Below the pieces are notes generated by a model. It did no database searches. It worked only from the letters and a program-made list of their open reading frames with translations, and was not told the DNA's origin. The translations under genes and the position numbers were made by a program. A stretch of DNA of 64,000 bases from Geomonas ferrireducens. GTDB lineage: Bacteria; Desulfobacterota; Desulfuromonadia; Geobacterales; Geobacteraceae. The DNA is taken from NCBI RefSeq assembly GCF_004917065.1, contig NZ_SSYA01000003.1, positions 580,318 through 644,317 of the forward strand. The letters are read 5' to 3'. Positions 28,291 through 39,311 of this stretch are shown here, in pieces; the stretch's first letter is position 1, and each line of letters opens with the position of its first letter.

Positions 28291-29340
28291 TTATCTACGC
28301 CCCAATGACAGTGGTCGAGCCGGACCGTTCATCCGAATTGCCGCGGCGAACTCCATCCAGAAGATGAGGTAGATAGAAACCATGAGCGAAAGGCCTATGT
28401 TGGCGTTCTCCGGCCCGAGGGCTTTGGTGAGGATCGGGGAGGCGAAGCCGGCGCCCAATGTCCCGGTGGCGCGTTCCAGCAGGTAGAAGACGGGGAGGGT
28501 GAGCAGGGTCCCCGCCACCATGATGGCGATGCCACGCCCTCGTTTTACCCAGTACTTGGGGGAGAAGCCGAACATCCGCATGAAGATGACGACAAGGATG
28601 ATCCAGACCGAGTAGTCAACCGCCGCGTCGGGAAGGGCAAGCTTGTTCTTGACGAGCGCCACCTCGAGGATGGTAACCGCGAAGAGGAGCACGAACATCC
28701 AGTTGAACTTCTCGTTCGCCTGGGTCTGCCAGTTGCGGCTGTCCGGCGCTGCGGTCTCGCGCATGGAGTGGTTCGGAGTGCCGAGGGCCGAGAAGAGTAT
28801 TGCGAACCAGATCCCTGCGTTGTGGAAGAGGAGCGAGGCGTGGTTGCCGGCTACGTTGGCGATGCGCGACATGGGGTCCCGGGCGAAGTCGGCGGCGATG
28901 CGCATCAAAAAGAGGTTGACGATCACCGAGCACATGATGATGACGGTCAGGGTGAAGATGCGCCGTGGCAGCAGATAGGGATCGATGCGGTCGGGAAAGC
29001 CCAGGATGAAGGCGAACCAGATCAGGTACATGATGAGCGGGATGCCGAGACAGATGCCGTAGACTGAGTTGCCGGCGAAGTCGCCGTTTTGGGCGTAGAT
29101 GACGTACTTGTCGTCGCGGTCCGGATCGGTGTTTACCGCCTGGACCACTTCCTTCGGTACTTTCTTCACGTGCGGCAGAAGGCCCATGGCGTACCAGCCG
29201 TGGTCCCCCTGGGTGGTATCTACGACCCAGTATTGCTCCCCCATCATCTCGTCCAGCCCCTGGAAGATGCGCAGCGAGAAGACGGCGCAGGTCACGACGA
29301 CGACCAAAAGAAGAATCACGTTTGTCAATTTCATCGGCAT
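28291..29340 (-). CDS. Uncharacterised polytopic membrane protein (about 8 TM)
   Basis: 349 residues from the ATG at 29340, 8 bases after GGAGG. I do not recognise the family. Visible structure: TM1 near residues 4-24 (LTNVILLLVVVVTCAVFSLR); a hydrophilic, probably periplasmic, segment 25-85 with GEQYWVVDTTQGDHGWYAMG and DPDRDDKYVIYAQNGDFAG; then about seven more helices, including IPLIMYLIWFAFILG and IGLSLMVSIYLIFWMEFAAA. Polar residues inside the membrane region include His (NHASLLFHNAGIW) and Arg (VIFMRMFGF). It is the last gene of a three-gene operon behind a sigma-54 promoter and beside an NtrC-type two-component pair. A transporter or membrane sensor is possible; neither is shown. Confidence 0.75.
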   Translation of the reverse strand: MPMKLTNVILLLVVVVTCAVFSLRIFQGLDEMMGEQYWVVDTTQGDHGWYAMGLLPHVKKVPKEVVQAVNTDPDRDDKYVIYAQNGDFAGNSVYGICLGIPLIMYLIWFAFILGFPDRIDPYLLPRRIFTLTVIIMCSVIVNLFLMRIAADFARDPMSRIANVAGNHASLLFHNAGIWFAILFSALGTPNHSMRETAAPDSRNWQTQANEKFNWMFVLLFAVTILEVALVKNKLALPDAAVDYSVWIILVVIFMRMFGFSPKYWVKRGRGIAIMVAGTLLTLPVFYLLERATGTLGAGFASPILTKALGPENANIGLSLMVSIYLIFWMEFAAAIRMNGPARPLSLGRR

Positions 29341-29369
29341 GTGAAGTTCCTCCGCATCGACGCCCTGGG

Positions 29370-29621
29370 CTATTCCTTGTGGGTGGTCCAGAACATGGAG
29401 ACCGCGTTCGCCGCAAAAAGGCCGTAGAGCCACATGGTGTTCCAGGCCGGGCCGGACCAGTGGCTGCCGCGGCCGCCACCTACAACGCCTGAAGCGACCA
29501 CGATGCCGATCAGCGCGGTGAAGGCTACCATGGCGACGGCGCGCAGGATCGCGCTGTTGCGCCAGGTGTGCCGTTCCAGTTCCTCGAGTCTAGCGAGCAG
29601 TTCAAGTTCTTTTTCACTCAT
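29370..29621 (-). CDS. Small uncharacterised membrane protein (2 TM, N-terminal coiled coil)
   Basis: 83 residues from the ATG at 29621 (MSEKELELLARLEELERHTW), preceded by AAAGGAG. The first 20 residues form an amphipathic, charged helix, followed by two membrane helices (AVAMVAFTALIGIVVASGVV and WLYGLFAANAVSMFW) linked by a Gly-rich loop GGGRGSHWSGPAWN. There is no recognised domain. It lies 29 bp before the eight-TM gene and is likely to be its partner, in the way that small two-TM subunits accompany transporters; that is inference from operon position only. Confidence 0.7.
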   Translation of the reverse strand: MSEKELELLARLEELERHTWRNSAILRAVAMVAFTALIGIVVASGVVGGGRGSHWSGPAWNTMWLYGLFAANAVSMFWTTHKE

Positions 29622-29692
29622 CGCCGTTCTCCTTTTACAACAAAGCACAGTGGACTAAGGGGTGATCCGTCCGCCTGGCAGAACCCGTCGAT

Positions 29693-29890
29693 TCACACCA
29701 GGCAGAGTTTCGGATCGAGCTTTCCGACCGGAACGCGGTCCGAGAGCTCCTGGTACTTCAGGCATTCCCTGAATCGGCAGCTGCAGAACATGATGATCTG
29801 CTTCACGTCGTGCGGCGAGATGTAGCCGCAGCCTACGTCGCAGTAATCGTCATTTTTGCCGAAGAAGGGGCAGACCTTTGTTTCCTGCAT
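29693..29890 (-). CDS. Small Cys-rich protein, possible metal or Fe-S binder
   Basis: 65 residues with seven Cys: CPFFGKNDDYCDVGCGYISP and FCSCRFRECLKYQ plus one near the C-terminus. The spacing (C-x9-C-x3-C, later C-x-C-x4-C) could bind zinc or an Fe-S cluster. I recognise a similar short Cys pattern in small proteins of Deltaproteobacteria but no named function. It is the first gene downstream of the sigma-54 promoter at 29956-29971 and is followed after 71 bp by the two-TM gene. Short, but the codon use and conserved-looking Cys pattern favour a real gene. Confidence 0.7.
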   Translation of the reverse strand: MQETKVCPFFGKNDDYCDVGCGYISPHDVKQIIMFCSCRFRECLKYQELSDRVPVGKLDPKLCLV

Positions 29891-29955
29891 AAGACCTCTA
29901 TTCCTTTTTCAAAGCAGACGCACTCAGGCAAGAAAGGGGTGACGTAAACAGGATT

Positions 29956-29971
29956 AGCAACTGCCGTACCA
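29956..29971 (-). promoter_or_regulatory. Sigma-54 (RpoN) -24/-12 promoter of the Cys-rich / membrane operon
   Basis: On the minus strand TGGTACGGCAGTTGCT matches TGGYACRNNNNTTGCW fully, with correct spacing. It lies 66 bp before the start of the Cys-rich gene. An NtrC-type activator gene with an intact GAFTGA loop lies immediately upstream (30278-31660). Confidence 0.75.
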
Positions 29972-30007
29972 ATTTGGCGTTTACCTGCATCATCGGACCG
30001 CAAACGC

Positions 30008-30277
30008 TTTTAAACCGGTGAGTTATCGCATCGTGGGGCGGGGGCGCGGTGGAGCTTGCGCGGACATCTTTTCGCAAAAACGCGAAGAAAGCGAGAAGGG
30101 GAGGGGCGCGGTTACCGACGGGCAGCTTAGAAGGGCTTTTTCCCTTGTTTCGTGTAAAGGTGCGGGATATCGACGGGTTGGCTGCTGGATGCGCGGCGGG
30201 GCTAATGAATTTGCAGGGCTGCAAGTGTGGCGGCGCCCTTTTTCGCAAAGATGCAAAAAGAAGCGCCGCCGGCAGGG
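30008..30277. other. Intergenic region with a large inverted repeat
   Basis: No gene is seen. The striking feature is a 42-bp imperfect palindrome at 30229-30270: GGCGGCGC ... TTTTT ... AAAAA ... GCGCCGCC. It lies 8 bp beyond the stop of the NtrC-type gene on the minus strand. It is not followed by a T run, so it is not a standard intrinsic terminator. Enhancer sites for the sigma-54 promoter would be expected here, but none is obvious. Confidence 0.5.
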
Positions 30278-31660
30278 CTAGCTGTTGTACTCCTCTTTCC
30301 TGATGCCGTACTTCTTGATCTTGCGGTAGATGGTGGCCATGTTGGTCCCCGCTTCCTTGGCGGCGGCCTCCACGTTCCCCTGGTTCTTGCGCAAGAGGCC
30401 TCTTAGGTATTCGGTCTCGAAACGCATGAGCGCCCTCGAGTAGTCCCCTTCATCGGCCGCTGCCTCGGCGCCCCCTTCGGAAGGGATCACCTCGATGAAC
30501 TGGGAGAGCACCGGCAGGGTGATGTAGTCGCTGCTTTCCATGGCGATGCAGGCCTCGATCACGTTCTTCAGCTGGCGGATGTTGCCGGGCCAGGAAAAAT
30601 CAACCGCCGCCTCCATGGCGTCGTGGGCGAGCCCCTTTATGTGGGTGCCGAACTTGGCGTTTTGCAGCGAGATGAAGTGGGCGGCGATGAGCGCTATGTC
30701 GTCGCGTCGCTCCCTGAGCGGAGGCAGCTGTATGTTGACCACGTTCAGGCGGTAGAAGAGGTCCTCGCGGAACTCTCCCGCCTTCACCGCCTGTTTCATG
30801 TCCGCGTTGGTTGCGGAGAGTACGCGCACGTCGACCTTGGTGGGGGTGGGGTCTCCCAGGCGGTTGAACTCCTGCTCCTGGAGAAAGCGCAGCAGCGTCT
30901 TCTGCACCGTCATGGGGAGGTTCCCCACCTCGTCGAGAAAAAGTGTCCCGCCGTCGGCAGTCTCCAGAAGGCCGCGCCGGTTCTCGGCGGCGCCGGTGAA
31001 GGCCCCCTTCTTGTAGCCGAAGAGCTCGCTCTCCAAAAGCGAGGCGGGGAGGGCGCCGCAGTTGATGGCGACGAACTTCTTCTCCTTCCTGGGTGAGTTG
31101 TAGTGGATCGCCTGGGCGATGAGCTCCTTGCCGGTTCCCGACTCGCCGGTGATGAGCACCGAGGTGTCGCGCACGGCGAGCTTCTCCACCCGCTCGAGGA
31201 CCTCCTTTAAGGCCTTAGATGCGCCGATGATGTTGCCGAAGTTGAAGCGCCCGACGAGTTCCTCGCGCAGTTCGCGGTTCTCCTCCATGAGCCGGGTGTG
31301 CTGCAGCGCGTTCTTCACCCGGTACAAAAGCTCTTCGGGCTCAAACGGCTTGGTGAGCATGTCGTAGGCCCCCTTTCTCAGGGCCTGGATGGACATCTCC
31401 ACCGTGGCGTAGGCGGTGACCATGATCACCGGGATGGCCGGGTCCTTCTGTTTCACCTTCTGCAGGAGCTCGAGCCCGTCCATCCCCGGCATCTTGATGT
31501 CGGTGACGAGGAGGTCCCACTGCCCGGCCTGAAAGGACTCGGCCGCCTCGAAGCTCCTCGTGAACGCGGAGACCTGGTAGCCGTTGTCGGAGAGAACCGC
31601 CTCCATCATGCGGCAAAGCCCCTCCTCGTTGTCGACCAACATCACCCGTTTTTTCGTCAT
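30278..31660 (-). CDS. Sigma-54-dependent NtrC-family response regulator
   Basis: 460 residues. Receiver domain 1-120 (RVMLVDNEEGLCRMMEAVLS, phospho-Asp in VTDIKMPGMDG, Lys in TKPFEP). AAA+ domain about 140-375 with Walker A GESGTGKE, the sigma-54 contact loop GAFTGA, and Walker B GGTLFLDEVGNLP. A Fis-type HTH is at the C-terminus (NVEAAAKEAGTNMATIYRKI). It is preceded 37 bp upstream by a Cache-domain sensor kinase, its likely partner. The adjacent divergent-side operon 28291-29890 has a perfect-match sigma-54 promoter, making it the probable target. Confidence 0.94.
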   Translation of the reverse strand: MTKKRVMLVDNEEGLCRMMEAVLSDNGYQVSAFTRSFEAAESFQAGQWDLLVTDIKMPGMDGLELLQKVKQKDPAIPVIMVTAYATVEMSIQALRKGAYDMLTKPFEPEELLYRVKNALQHTRLMEENRELREELVGRFNFGNIIGASKALKEVLERVEKLAVRDTSVLITGESGTGKELIAQAIHYNSPRKEKKFVAINCGALPASLLESELFGYKKGAFTGAAENRRGLLETADGGTLFLDEVGNLPMTVQKTLLRFLQEQEFNRLGDPTPTKVDVRVLSATNADMKQAVKAGEFREDLFYRLNVVNIQLPPLRERRDDIALIAAHFISLQNAKFGTHIKGLAHDAMEAAVDFSWPGNIRQLKNVIEACIAMESSDYITLPVLSQFIEVIPSEGGAEAAADEGDYSRALMRFETEYLRGLLRKNQGNVEAAAKEAGTNMATIYRKIKKYGIRKEEYNS

Positions 31661-31697
31661 GGTGCCACTCCGTTATCCGCGCGCGGCGCGGCGTTTC

Positions 31698-33668
31698 CTA
31701 GCAGTATTCGTCCCTGTTGATGGGAAGCTTCACCTCGACGGTGGTGCCGACCCCCATCTCGCTGGTGATCTCGATCTTGCCGTGATGCTGCTCCACGATC
31801 TGCTTGGTTATCGCGAGACCGAGGCCGGTCCCCTTGACCTTGGTGGTGAAGAAGGGTTCGAAGATCTTCTCGATGTGCTCGGGCGAGATTCCCGCGCCGT
31901 TGTCGCGGAACCTGAGGCAAACCCATTCGTCTCCCACTGCGGCGGTGCTCACCACGAGCTCGCCCCCTCTCTGCATGGCGGCGCCAGCGTTCAGGATCAG
32001 GTTTATGGCCACCTGGCGCAGTTGGTCGCCGTCGACCATGACGCGCGGCAGGGAGAGGTCAAAGCTCTTTTGCACCGTCACGTGATGCATGTCGGTGTGG
32101 TTCGCCGCGAAGTCGACGATCTGCTCCAGAAGGTCGTTCACGTTGGTCTCCTCCAGTACCGGCTGCGGGGTCCGGGCGTAGGAGAGGAGGTCTTGAACGA
32201 TCTTTTTGCAGCGCTTGCTCTCGCGCTTGATCTCGTGGATGAACTTGTAGTTCGGGTCCTCAGGCGTCAGCTTCTTCTCGATGTAGGCGGCGTAGCCCAG
32301 GATTACGCCGAGCGGGTTGTTGATCTCGTGCGCCACACCGGATGAGAGGACGCCGAGCGACGCCATTTTCCCCTGCTGGGCGAGGTTTGCCTCGAGCTCC
32401 TTGTTGTGCTTGATGATCTTGGTCATGCGGTTGAAGGCGGTGGCCAGTTCGCCCAGTTCGTCTTCCGAGTCCACCGGCATGGTTTCGTCCAGCCGCCCCA
32501 TCTTGACCCTCCTGATCACCTCGATCATCCGGCTGATCGGCTCGGTCATAACGCGTGAGGCCAAAAGCACCATGAACACCGCCAGCACCGAAACGAGGAT
32601 GGTGAGCACCACCATGCTCTCGAGGATGCGACCCTTGATCGCGTTCGCCTCCTGGTAGAACTCCTCCTCGTAGGACCCCACCGCAACGATCCAGTTCCAC
32701 GGCTCGAAGTACTCGTAGCGCACGATCTTCATGCGGGGCGCCTCGTCCCCCTTGTTCTTCCAGGGGTAGCGGATCCAGCCGTTTTTCCTTTCGCACATCT
32801 CCTTTATGAAGTGCTGCCCGTTCGAGTCGGTGGCGTTCAGGAAGTTCTTCCCCTCCCCGGTGGGGTGGATCATGAAGTTCCCCGAGGTGTCCATGGCGTA
32901 GATGTAGCCGGTCTTGCCCACCTTCTTGCTCTTGATCTTCTCCTTGAGCGCCTCGAATGAGCGCCGCTCGAAGGCGACGTCCTCGTAGGTCTCCTCGAGG
33001 TAGCCGCCGGCGGCGATGATCCAGTCCCATTCCTTGAAGTAGCGGTACGCCACCATCTTCTTTCTCAGCGTCTTGTCCCCGAGCGCCGCGTTTTTCCAGG
33101 GGTAGACGATATACAGGATCTCGCCGGTCTTCGAGCGTTTCGCCTTTTCGATCATCTCCCTGATGAAGTAGCGCCCGCTTTCGTCGCGGCTGTCGAAGAC
33201 GTTTGCCCCCTCCTGCGCCACGTGCACCTTCAGTTCGCCGCGGCTGTCCATGGCGTAGATGTAGCCGGTCTTCCCGACGTTCACTTTCAAGAGGGCGTTG
33301 CGCGCCTCGCGCTGGGCCGTCTTCAGGTCCATCCGTCCGGTTTTCTGGAGGTTCTGCTGGCTCTTCACGACGTTGTAGGCAAGTTCGGTGACCGTCTGCA
33401 GCTCGTCGTGGAAGGATTTCTCCTTGTCCTGCTTGTAGACCTGGAATTGCTGGTAGTGGGAGTTCAGAAGGTCGACCGTGAAGGAGGCCATGTGCTGCAG
33501 GTCGTCCTTGCTGGTCTGGGTGATGCCGAGGTAGGCCTGCTTGGTCGAGATATAACCGATGATCCCACCCACGAGGAAGATGGGGATGATCACAAGGGGG
33601 AGCACCAGAACCACCATCTTCCAGCGCAGCTTCAGGTTGTTGATGAAGTCGAAGAGGTATCTCTGCAC
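31698..33668 (-). CDS. Sensor histidine kinase with tandem Cache domains
   Basis: 656 residues. TM1 about 18-40 ([20 protein letters not shown]). The periplasmic region (about 45-350) holds two clearly related Cache halves, each with the block [11 protein letters not shown] followed by a YPWKN segment and a WIIAAGGY / WIVAVGSY ending, evidence of internal duplication. TM2 about 355-378, then HAMP, HisKA ([20 protein letters not shown]) and HATPase ([22 protein letters not shown]). Cache domains bind small ligands such as carboxylates or amino acids. It is paired with the NtrC-type regulator downstream. The ligand is unknown; the nearby symporters make an organic acid a reasonable guess. Confidence 0.93.
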   Translation of the reverse strand: MQRYLFDFINNLKLRWKMVVLVLPLVIIPIFLVGGIIGYISTKQAYLGITQTSKDDLQHMASFTVDLLNSHYQQFQVYKQDKEKSFHDELQTVTELAYNVVKSQQNLQKTGRMDLKTAQREARNALLKVNVGKTGYIYAMDSRGELKVHVAQEGANVFDSRDESGRYFIREMIEKAKRSKTGEILYIVYPWKNAALGDKTLRKKMVAYRYFKEWDWIIAAGGYLEETYEDVAFERRSFEALKEKIKSKKVGKTGYIYAMDTSGNFMIHPTGEGKNFLNATDSNGQHFIKEMCERKNGWIRYPWKNKGDEAPRMKIVRYEYFEPWNWIVAVGSYEEEFYQEANAIKGRILESMVVLTILVSVLAVFMVLLASRVMTEPISRMIEVIRRVKMGRLDETMPVDSEDELGELATAFNRMTKIIKHNKELEANLAQQGKMASLGVLSSGVAHEINNPLGVILGYAAYIEKKLTPEDPNYKFIHEIKRESKRCKKIVQDLLSYARTPQPVLEETNVNDLLEQIVDFAANHTDMHHVTVQKSFDLSLPRVMVDGDQLRQVAINLILNAGAAMQRGGELVVSTAAVGDEWVCLRFRDNGAGISPEHIEKIFEPFFTTKVKGTGLGLAITKQIVEQHHGKIEITSEMGVGTTVEVKLPINRDEYC

Positions 33669-33813
33669 GGCTCCCCCGAAAAATGGGTTTTCTTTTTGCG
33701 CAAATGGTGGAAACTATCTCGTGTGCCGTTAGCGCGTCTATCCCGGTGTTTACTGGCTTTGCAACTAGACAAACACTTTTTTGCAAACACTGCTGACAGT
33801 GTAACGGCGATAC

Positions 33814-33827
33814 TACCGTATACGGTA
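33814..33827. promoter_or_regulatory. Perfect 14-bp palindrome between divergent genes
   Basis: TACCGTATACGGTA lies between the sensor kinase gene (minus) and the DUF2156 gene (plus), about 77 bp before the latter. It could be an operator for either gene. No regulator is assigned. Confidence 0.4.
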
Positions 33828-33903
33828 TGGCAAATGCCAGTCATTTTTTCGCATTTCTGCAAAAAAATGAGTATACTGTGACAAATTTTTTCCGGAGAGC
33901 GCC

Positions 33904-34785
33904 ATGGAGATTCCGCAATATCCCGGCTCGCGGGGCATCACGCTTGAAGACAAATCCCTCCTGGACCGGCTTTTTTCCGAGCTGCAGCCGCGCGTCTCGG
34001 AACTCACCTTCGCAAACCTTTACCTTTTCCGCAAGGCGCACGAATATCGCCTGACCAGAGTGGGGGACGCCGTCCTCGCGCTCGGGCGGGGCTACGACGG
34101 CACCCCCTACTTCCTTCCACCTTTCGGCGGCGACGTCAACGCGGCCGCCCTGAAGCTCCTCGATGAAGGGATCACGCTTTACGGCGCAGACGACGCTTTT
34201 CTCGCGCGCCACCTCCCATCGGAGCGCTTCGAGGCGGTGCCGGACCGCAACAATTTCGACTACCTTCACGTGAAAGAGGAGATGGCGCAGCTAAGCGGGA
34301 AGCTCTACCACAAGAAAAAGAACCGGGTGAACTACTTCGTGAACCGGCACCGCCACGAGGTGGAGCTCTTCGCGGAGCGGCACGTGGCGGGATCACTCGC
34401 GCTTCTCGAGGAGTGGGGGAGGGTGAAGATGGAGCTTGCCCCCGCCGGGTCGGTGCGGGGCGAGGTCGAGGGGTGCGCGGAGGCGCTCAGGCTGCATGGT
34501 GAGCTGGGGCTTTCCGGGGTCGTGGTGCTGGTGGAAGGGGTGGTGCGGGGTTTTGCCCTCGGTGAGCGGCTGAACCGGGAGACGGCGGTGTGTCACTTCG
34601 AGAAGGGAGACAACTTCATGGAGGGGCTGTACCAGCTCCTGGACCGGGAGTTCTCCCGCCTGTTGTTCACCGAATGCACCTATCTGAACCGCGAGCAGGA
34701 TTTGGGGGAGGAGGCGCTCAGGCAGGCGAAGCTCTCCTACCACCCGGTGGAGCTCCTCGCGAAGTACCGGGTGCGGAGGCGGTAA
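33904..34785 (+). CDS. DUF2156 (phosphatidylglycerol lysyltransferase-like C-terminal domain) protein
   Basis: 293 residues with the acyltransferase-like DUF2156 fold: SELTFANLYLFRKAHEYRL near the N-terminus, HKKKNRVNYFVNRHRHEVEL in the middle and LSGVVVLVEGVVRGFALGER toward the end. Relatives include the catalytic part of MprF/LysX-type aminoacyl-phosphatidylglycerol synthases, but this protein has no membrane flippase domain and is cytosolic. The aminoacyl acceptor is unknown. It is a single gene, with an AT-rich promoter region upstream containing TTTTTTCGCATTTCTGC-like sequence. Confidence 0.82.
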   Translation: MEIPQYPGSRGITLEDKSLLDRLFSELQPRVSELTFANLYLFRKAHEYRLTRVGDAVLALGRGYDGTPYFLPPFGGDVNAAALKLLDEGITLYGADDAFLARHLPSERFEAVPDRNNFDYLHVKEEMAQLSGKLYHKKKNRVNYFVNRHRHEVELFAERHVAGSLALLEEWGRVKMELAPAGSVRGEVEGCAEALRLHGELGLSGVVVLVEGVVRGFALGERLNRETAVCHFEKGDNFMEGLYQLLDREFSRLLFTECTYLNREQDLGEEALRQAKLSYHPVELLAKYRVRRR

Positions 34786-34798
34786 GCCTTCCTGGCGG

Positions 34799-35827
34799 CT
34801 ACGTCGTCCGCGCCGCCAGGCGTTCTTCCAGCTCCTGCGCCGCCTGGTCGAAGTCCTCCATGCAGAGGTCGAAGTCGGCCTCCCATGTGCGGTTTTTGTA
34901 ATAGACCTTGTCGTAGTAGTCGATCACCAACCCCTTCATGAATTCTTCCATTTCCCAGCGCTCCAGATTCTCGCCGAGCTCATCGCAGCGCTTGCCCCCA
35001 AGCTTTTTCCTGATGCGCTGCAGCGCCGTCGCCATTTCCTCCTTGTACTCGGGAAGGCCGTACTCTTCGATCAGACGCGCGACGCGGGTTTCCAGCGAGG
35101 CATGGCACCACACCCTGATCCCCTGCGCCATCTTCTGATAGAAGTCGCCCGGGAGCGAAACGCGCCCGATCCGCTCGCTCTCCCCCTCGAGGATGAGCGG
35201 CTCCCCTTCGGGCGCCCTGCGGCAGGCATCCCAGAGGATGGTCTCGAAGCGTTTCTGGGTGAGGTCCTGGTTTAGCCCAAGCTGGCCAAAGGCCGAGCCG
35301 CGGTGGCAGGCGAGTCCCTCGAGGTCGAGCGTGGAGCGGCCGCGCTCTTTAAGGCGCTGCAAAAGGGTGGTCTTGCCGATGCCGGTCATGCCGTGCAGGA
35401 CGACGAGCGGCGCCTTGGGCGTGAAGGGGGTGAAGTACTCGCCGACCACGTGGCGGAAGCTCTTGTAGCCGCCGATCAACTGGGTCGCCTTGAAGCCGGC
35501 GAGGTCGAGGATGACGGTGACGGTCTTGCTGCGCAGGCCGCCGCGCCAGCAGTAGACGAGGACGGGGCGTCCTGCCGCGGCGTCCGCGATCTCCTGCACC
35601 ATGGCCGGGAAGCGGTGCGCGGTGAGTTCCAGGCCGCGGCGGCGCGCCGCGTGGGGGCCGTCCTCTTTGTGCAGGATGCCGATCTCGACCCGCTCCTCGT
35701 CGGTGAGCAGCGGAACGTTGATGGCTCCGGGGATGTGGTCCTCTACATATTCTAGAGGAGTGCGGACGTCGACTATCAGGTGGGTATCGATAAGTTCTTC
35801 GTTAAACGGCGTTGTTTCCACGTACAT
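34799..35827 (-). CDS. mnmH: tRNA 2-selenouridine synthase
   Basis: 342 residues from the ATG at 35827, after AAAAGGAG. The N-terminal rhodanese domain (1-140) has the catalytic Cys in VLVYCWRGGLRSKT. The P-loop domain that follows has HGMTGIGKTTLLQRL. MnmH (SelU/YbbB) replaces sulfur by selenium in the wobble 2-thiouridine of tRNAs for Lys, Glu and Gln, using selenophosphate and a geranylated intermediate. Its presence implies selenophosphate synthetase elsewhere in the genome. It is convergent with the DUF2156 gene, with only a 13-bp gap. Confidence 0.93.
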   Translation of the reverse strand: MYVETTPFNEELIDTHLIVDVRTPLEYVEDHIPGAINVPLLTDEERVEIGILHKEDGPHAARRRGLELTAHRFPAMVQEIADAAAGRPVLVYCWRGGLRSKTVTVILDLAGFKATQLIGGYKSFRHVVGEYFTPFTPKAPLVVLHGMTGIGKTTLLQRLKERGRSTLDLEGLACHRGSAFGQLGLNQDLTQKRFETILWDACRRAPEGEPLILEGESERIGRVSLPGDFYQKMAQGIRVWCHASLETRVARLIEEYGLPEYKEEMATALQRIRKKLGGKRCDELGENLERWEMEEFMKGLVIDYYDKVYYKNRTWEADFDLCMEDFDQAAQELEERLAARTT

Positions 35828-36183
35828 TGGGCTCCTTTTCCGGCGGCCCATTATAGAGATGCGTCAGGGGGAATGCAAGAACGTCCGCACGGGCGGGGCA
35901 AGGGGCGGCTCCACCCCTTGAGGGAGAGGTCGGGAGGGGGAGGGGGCACATCGGGCAGGTTTTGGCACGTTTTGGCAGGACGCTGCGCGCCCCCTCCTGG
36001 CCCTCCCCCTTCGGGGACGGGGAAAACGTAGGGGGCGTGGCCGAACAGTGGGGAGACTGTCGGGCGATATTACACCCGGAAAACCCTGCAAGACTGGCGC
36101 CTTTTCAGTTGAGGGATTCTCACTTTTATGGTAGCGTACACTGTTTTTTTTATCCTGTTTTGACTGCTAAGGAGATTTCATAG
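35828..36183. other. Intergenic region upstream of secA
   Basis: No gene is evident. A G-rich then C-rich stretch (35921-36030) contains complementary runs such as GGGAGGGGGAGGGGG and CCCCCTCCTGGCCCTCCCCC and could fold into a strong hairpin. The secA promoter probably lies in the AT-richer part after 36110. AAGGAG at about 36169 is the ribosome-binding site. Confidence 0.4.
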
Positions 36184-39060
<2,877 letters not shown>

Positions 39061-39068
39061 TCTAAATA

Positions 39069-39297
39069 CGTTCAACGTTCGGCGTTCAACGTTCAATGAA
39101 AAGGCATGGTACCTTGCCTTCCTTTACCGGCGGCGCGGGACCCGTACCGCTGCCGGATGTCCGGAGTGACCTGCTCTATCGAACGTAGAATGTTGACTTG
39201 AACGGTTTCAAAGCGGTGTTGGTTGCTTTAGCAGTACCGCACCGAGATGCGGTGGGCGACCAACTCCGTTGAACGTTGAACGCTGAACGTTGAACGG
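39069..39297. repeat. Intergenic GTTGAACG-type inverted repeat element (copy B)
   Basis: Left arm 39069-39096 (CGTTCAACGTTCGGCGTTCA type) and right arm 39268-39297 (GTTGAACGTTGAACGCTGAA type) are inverted relative to each other and match the arms of copy A at 21630-21757. About 170 bp of unrelated sequence lies between. The element fills the gap between secA and argJ. No gene or tRNA was recognised inside. Confidence 0.8.
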
Positions 39298-39311
39298 TTT
39301 CTGGGGGATTT

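Noticed and set aside
29977-30007. GCGTTT / AAACGC inverted pair as an enhancer site for the sigma-54 operon
   Set aside because: The 6-base arms are 19 bases apart and lie almost next to the -24 element, closer than enhancers usually are; could be chance.
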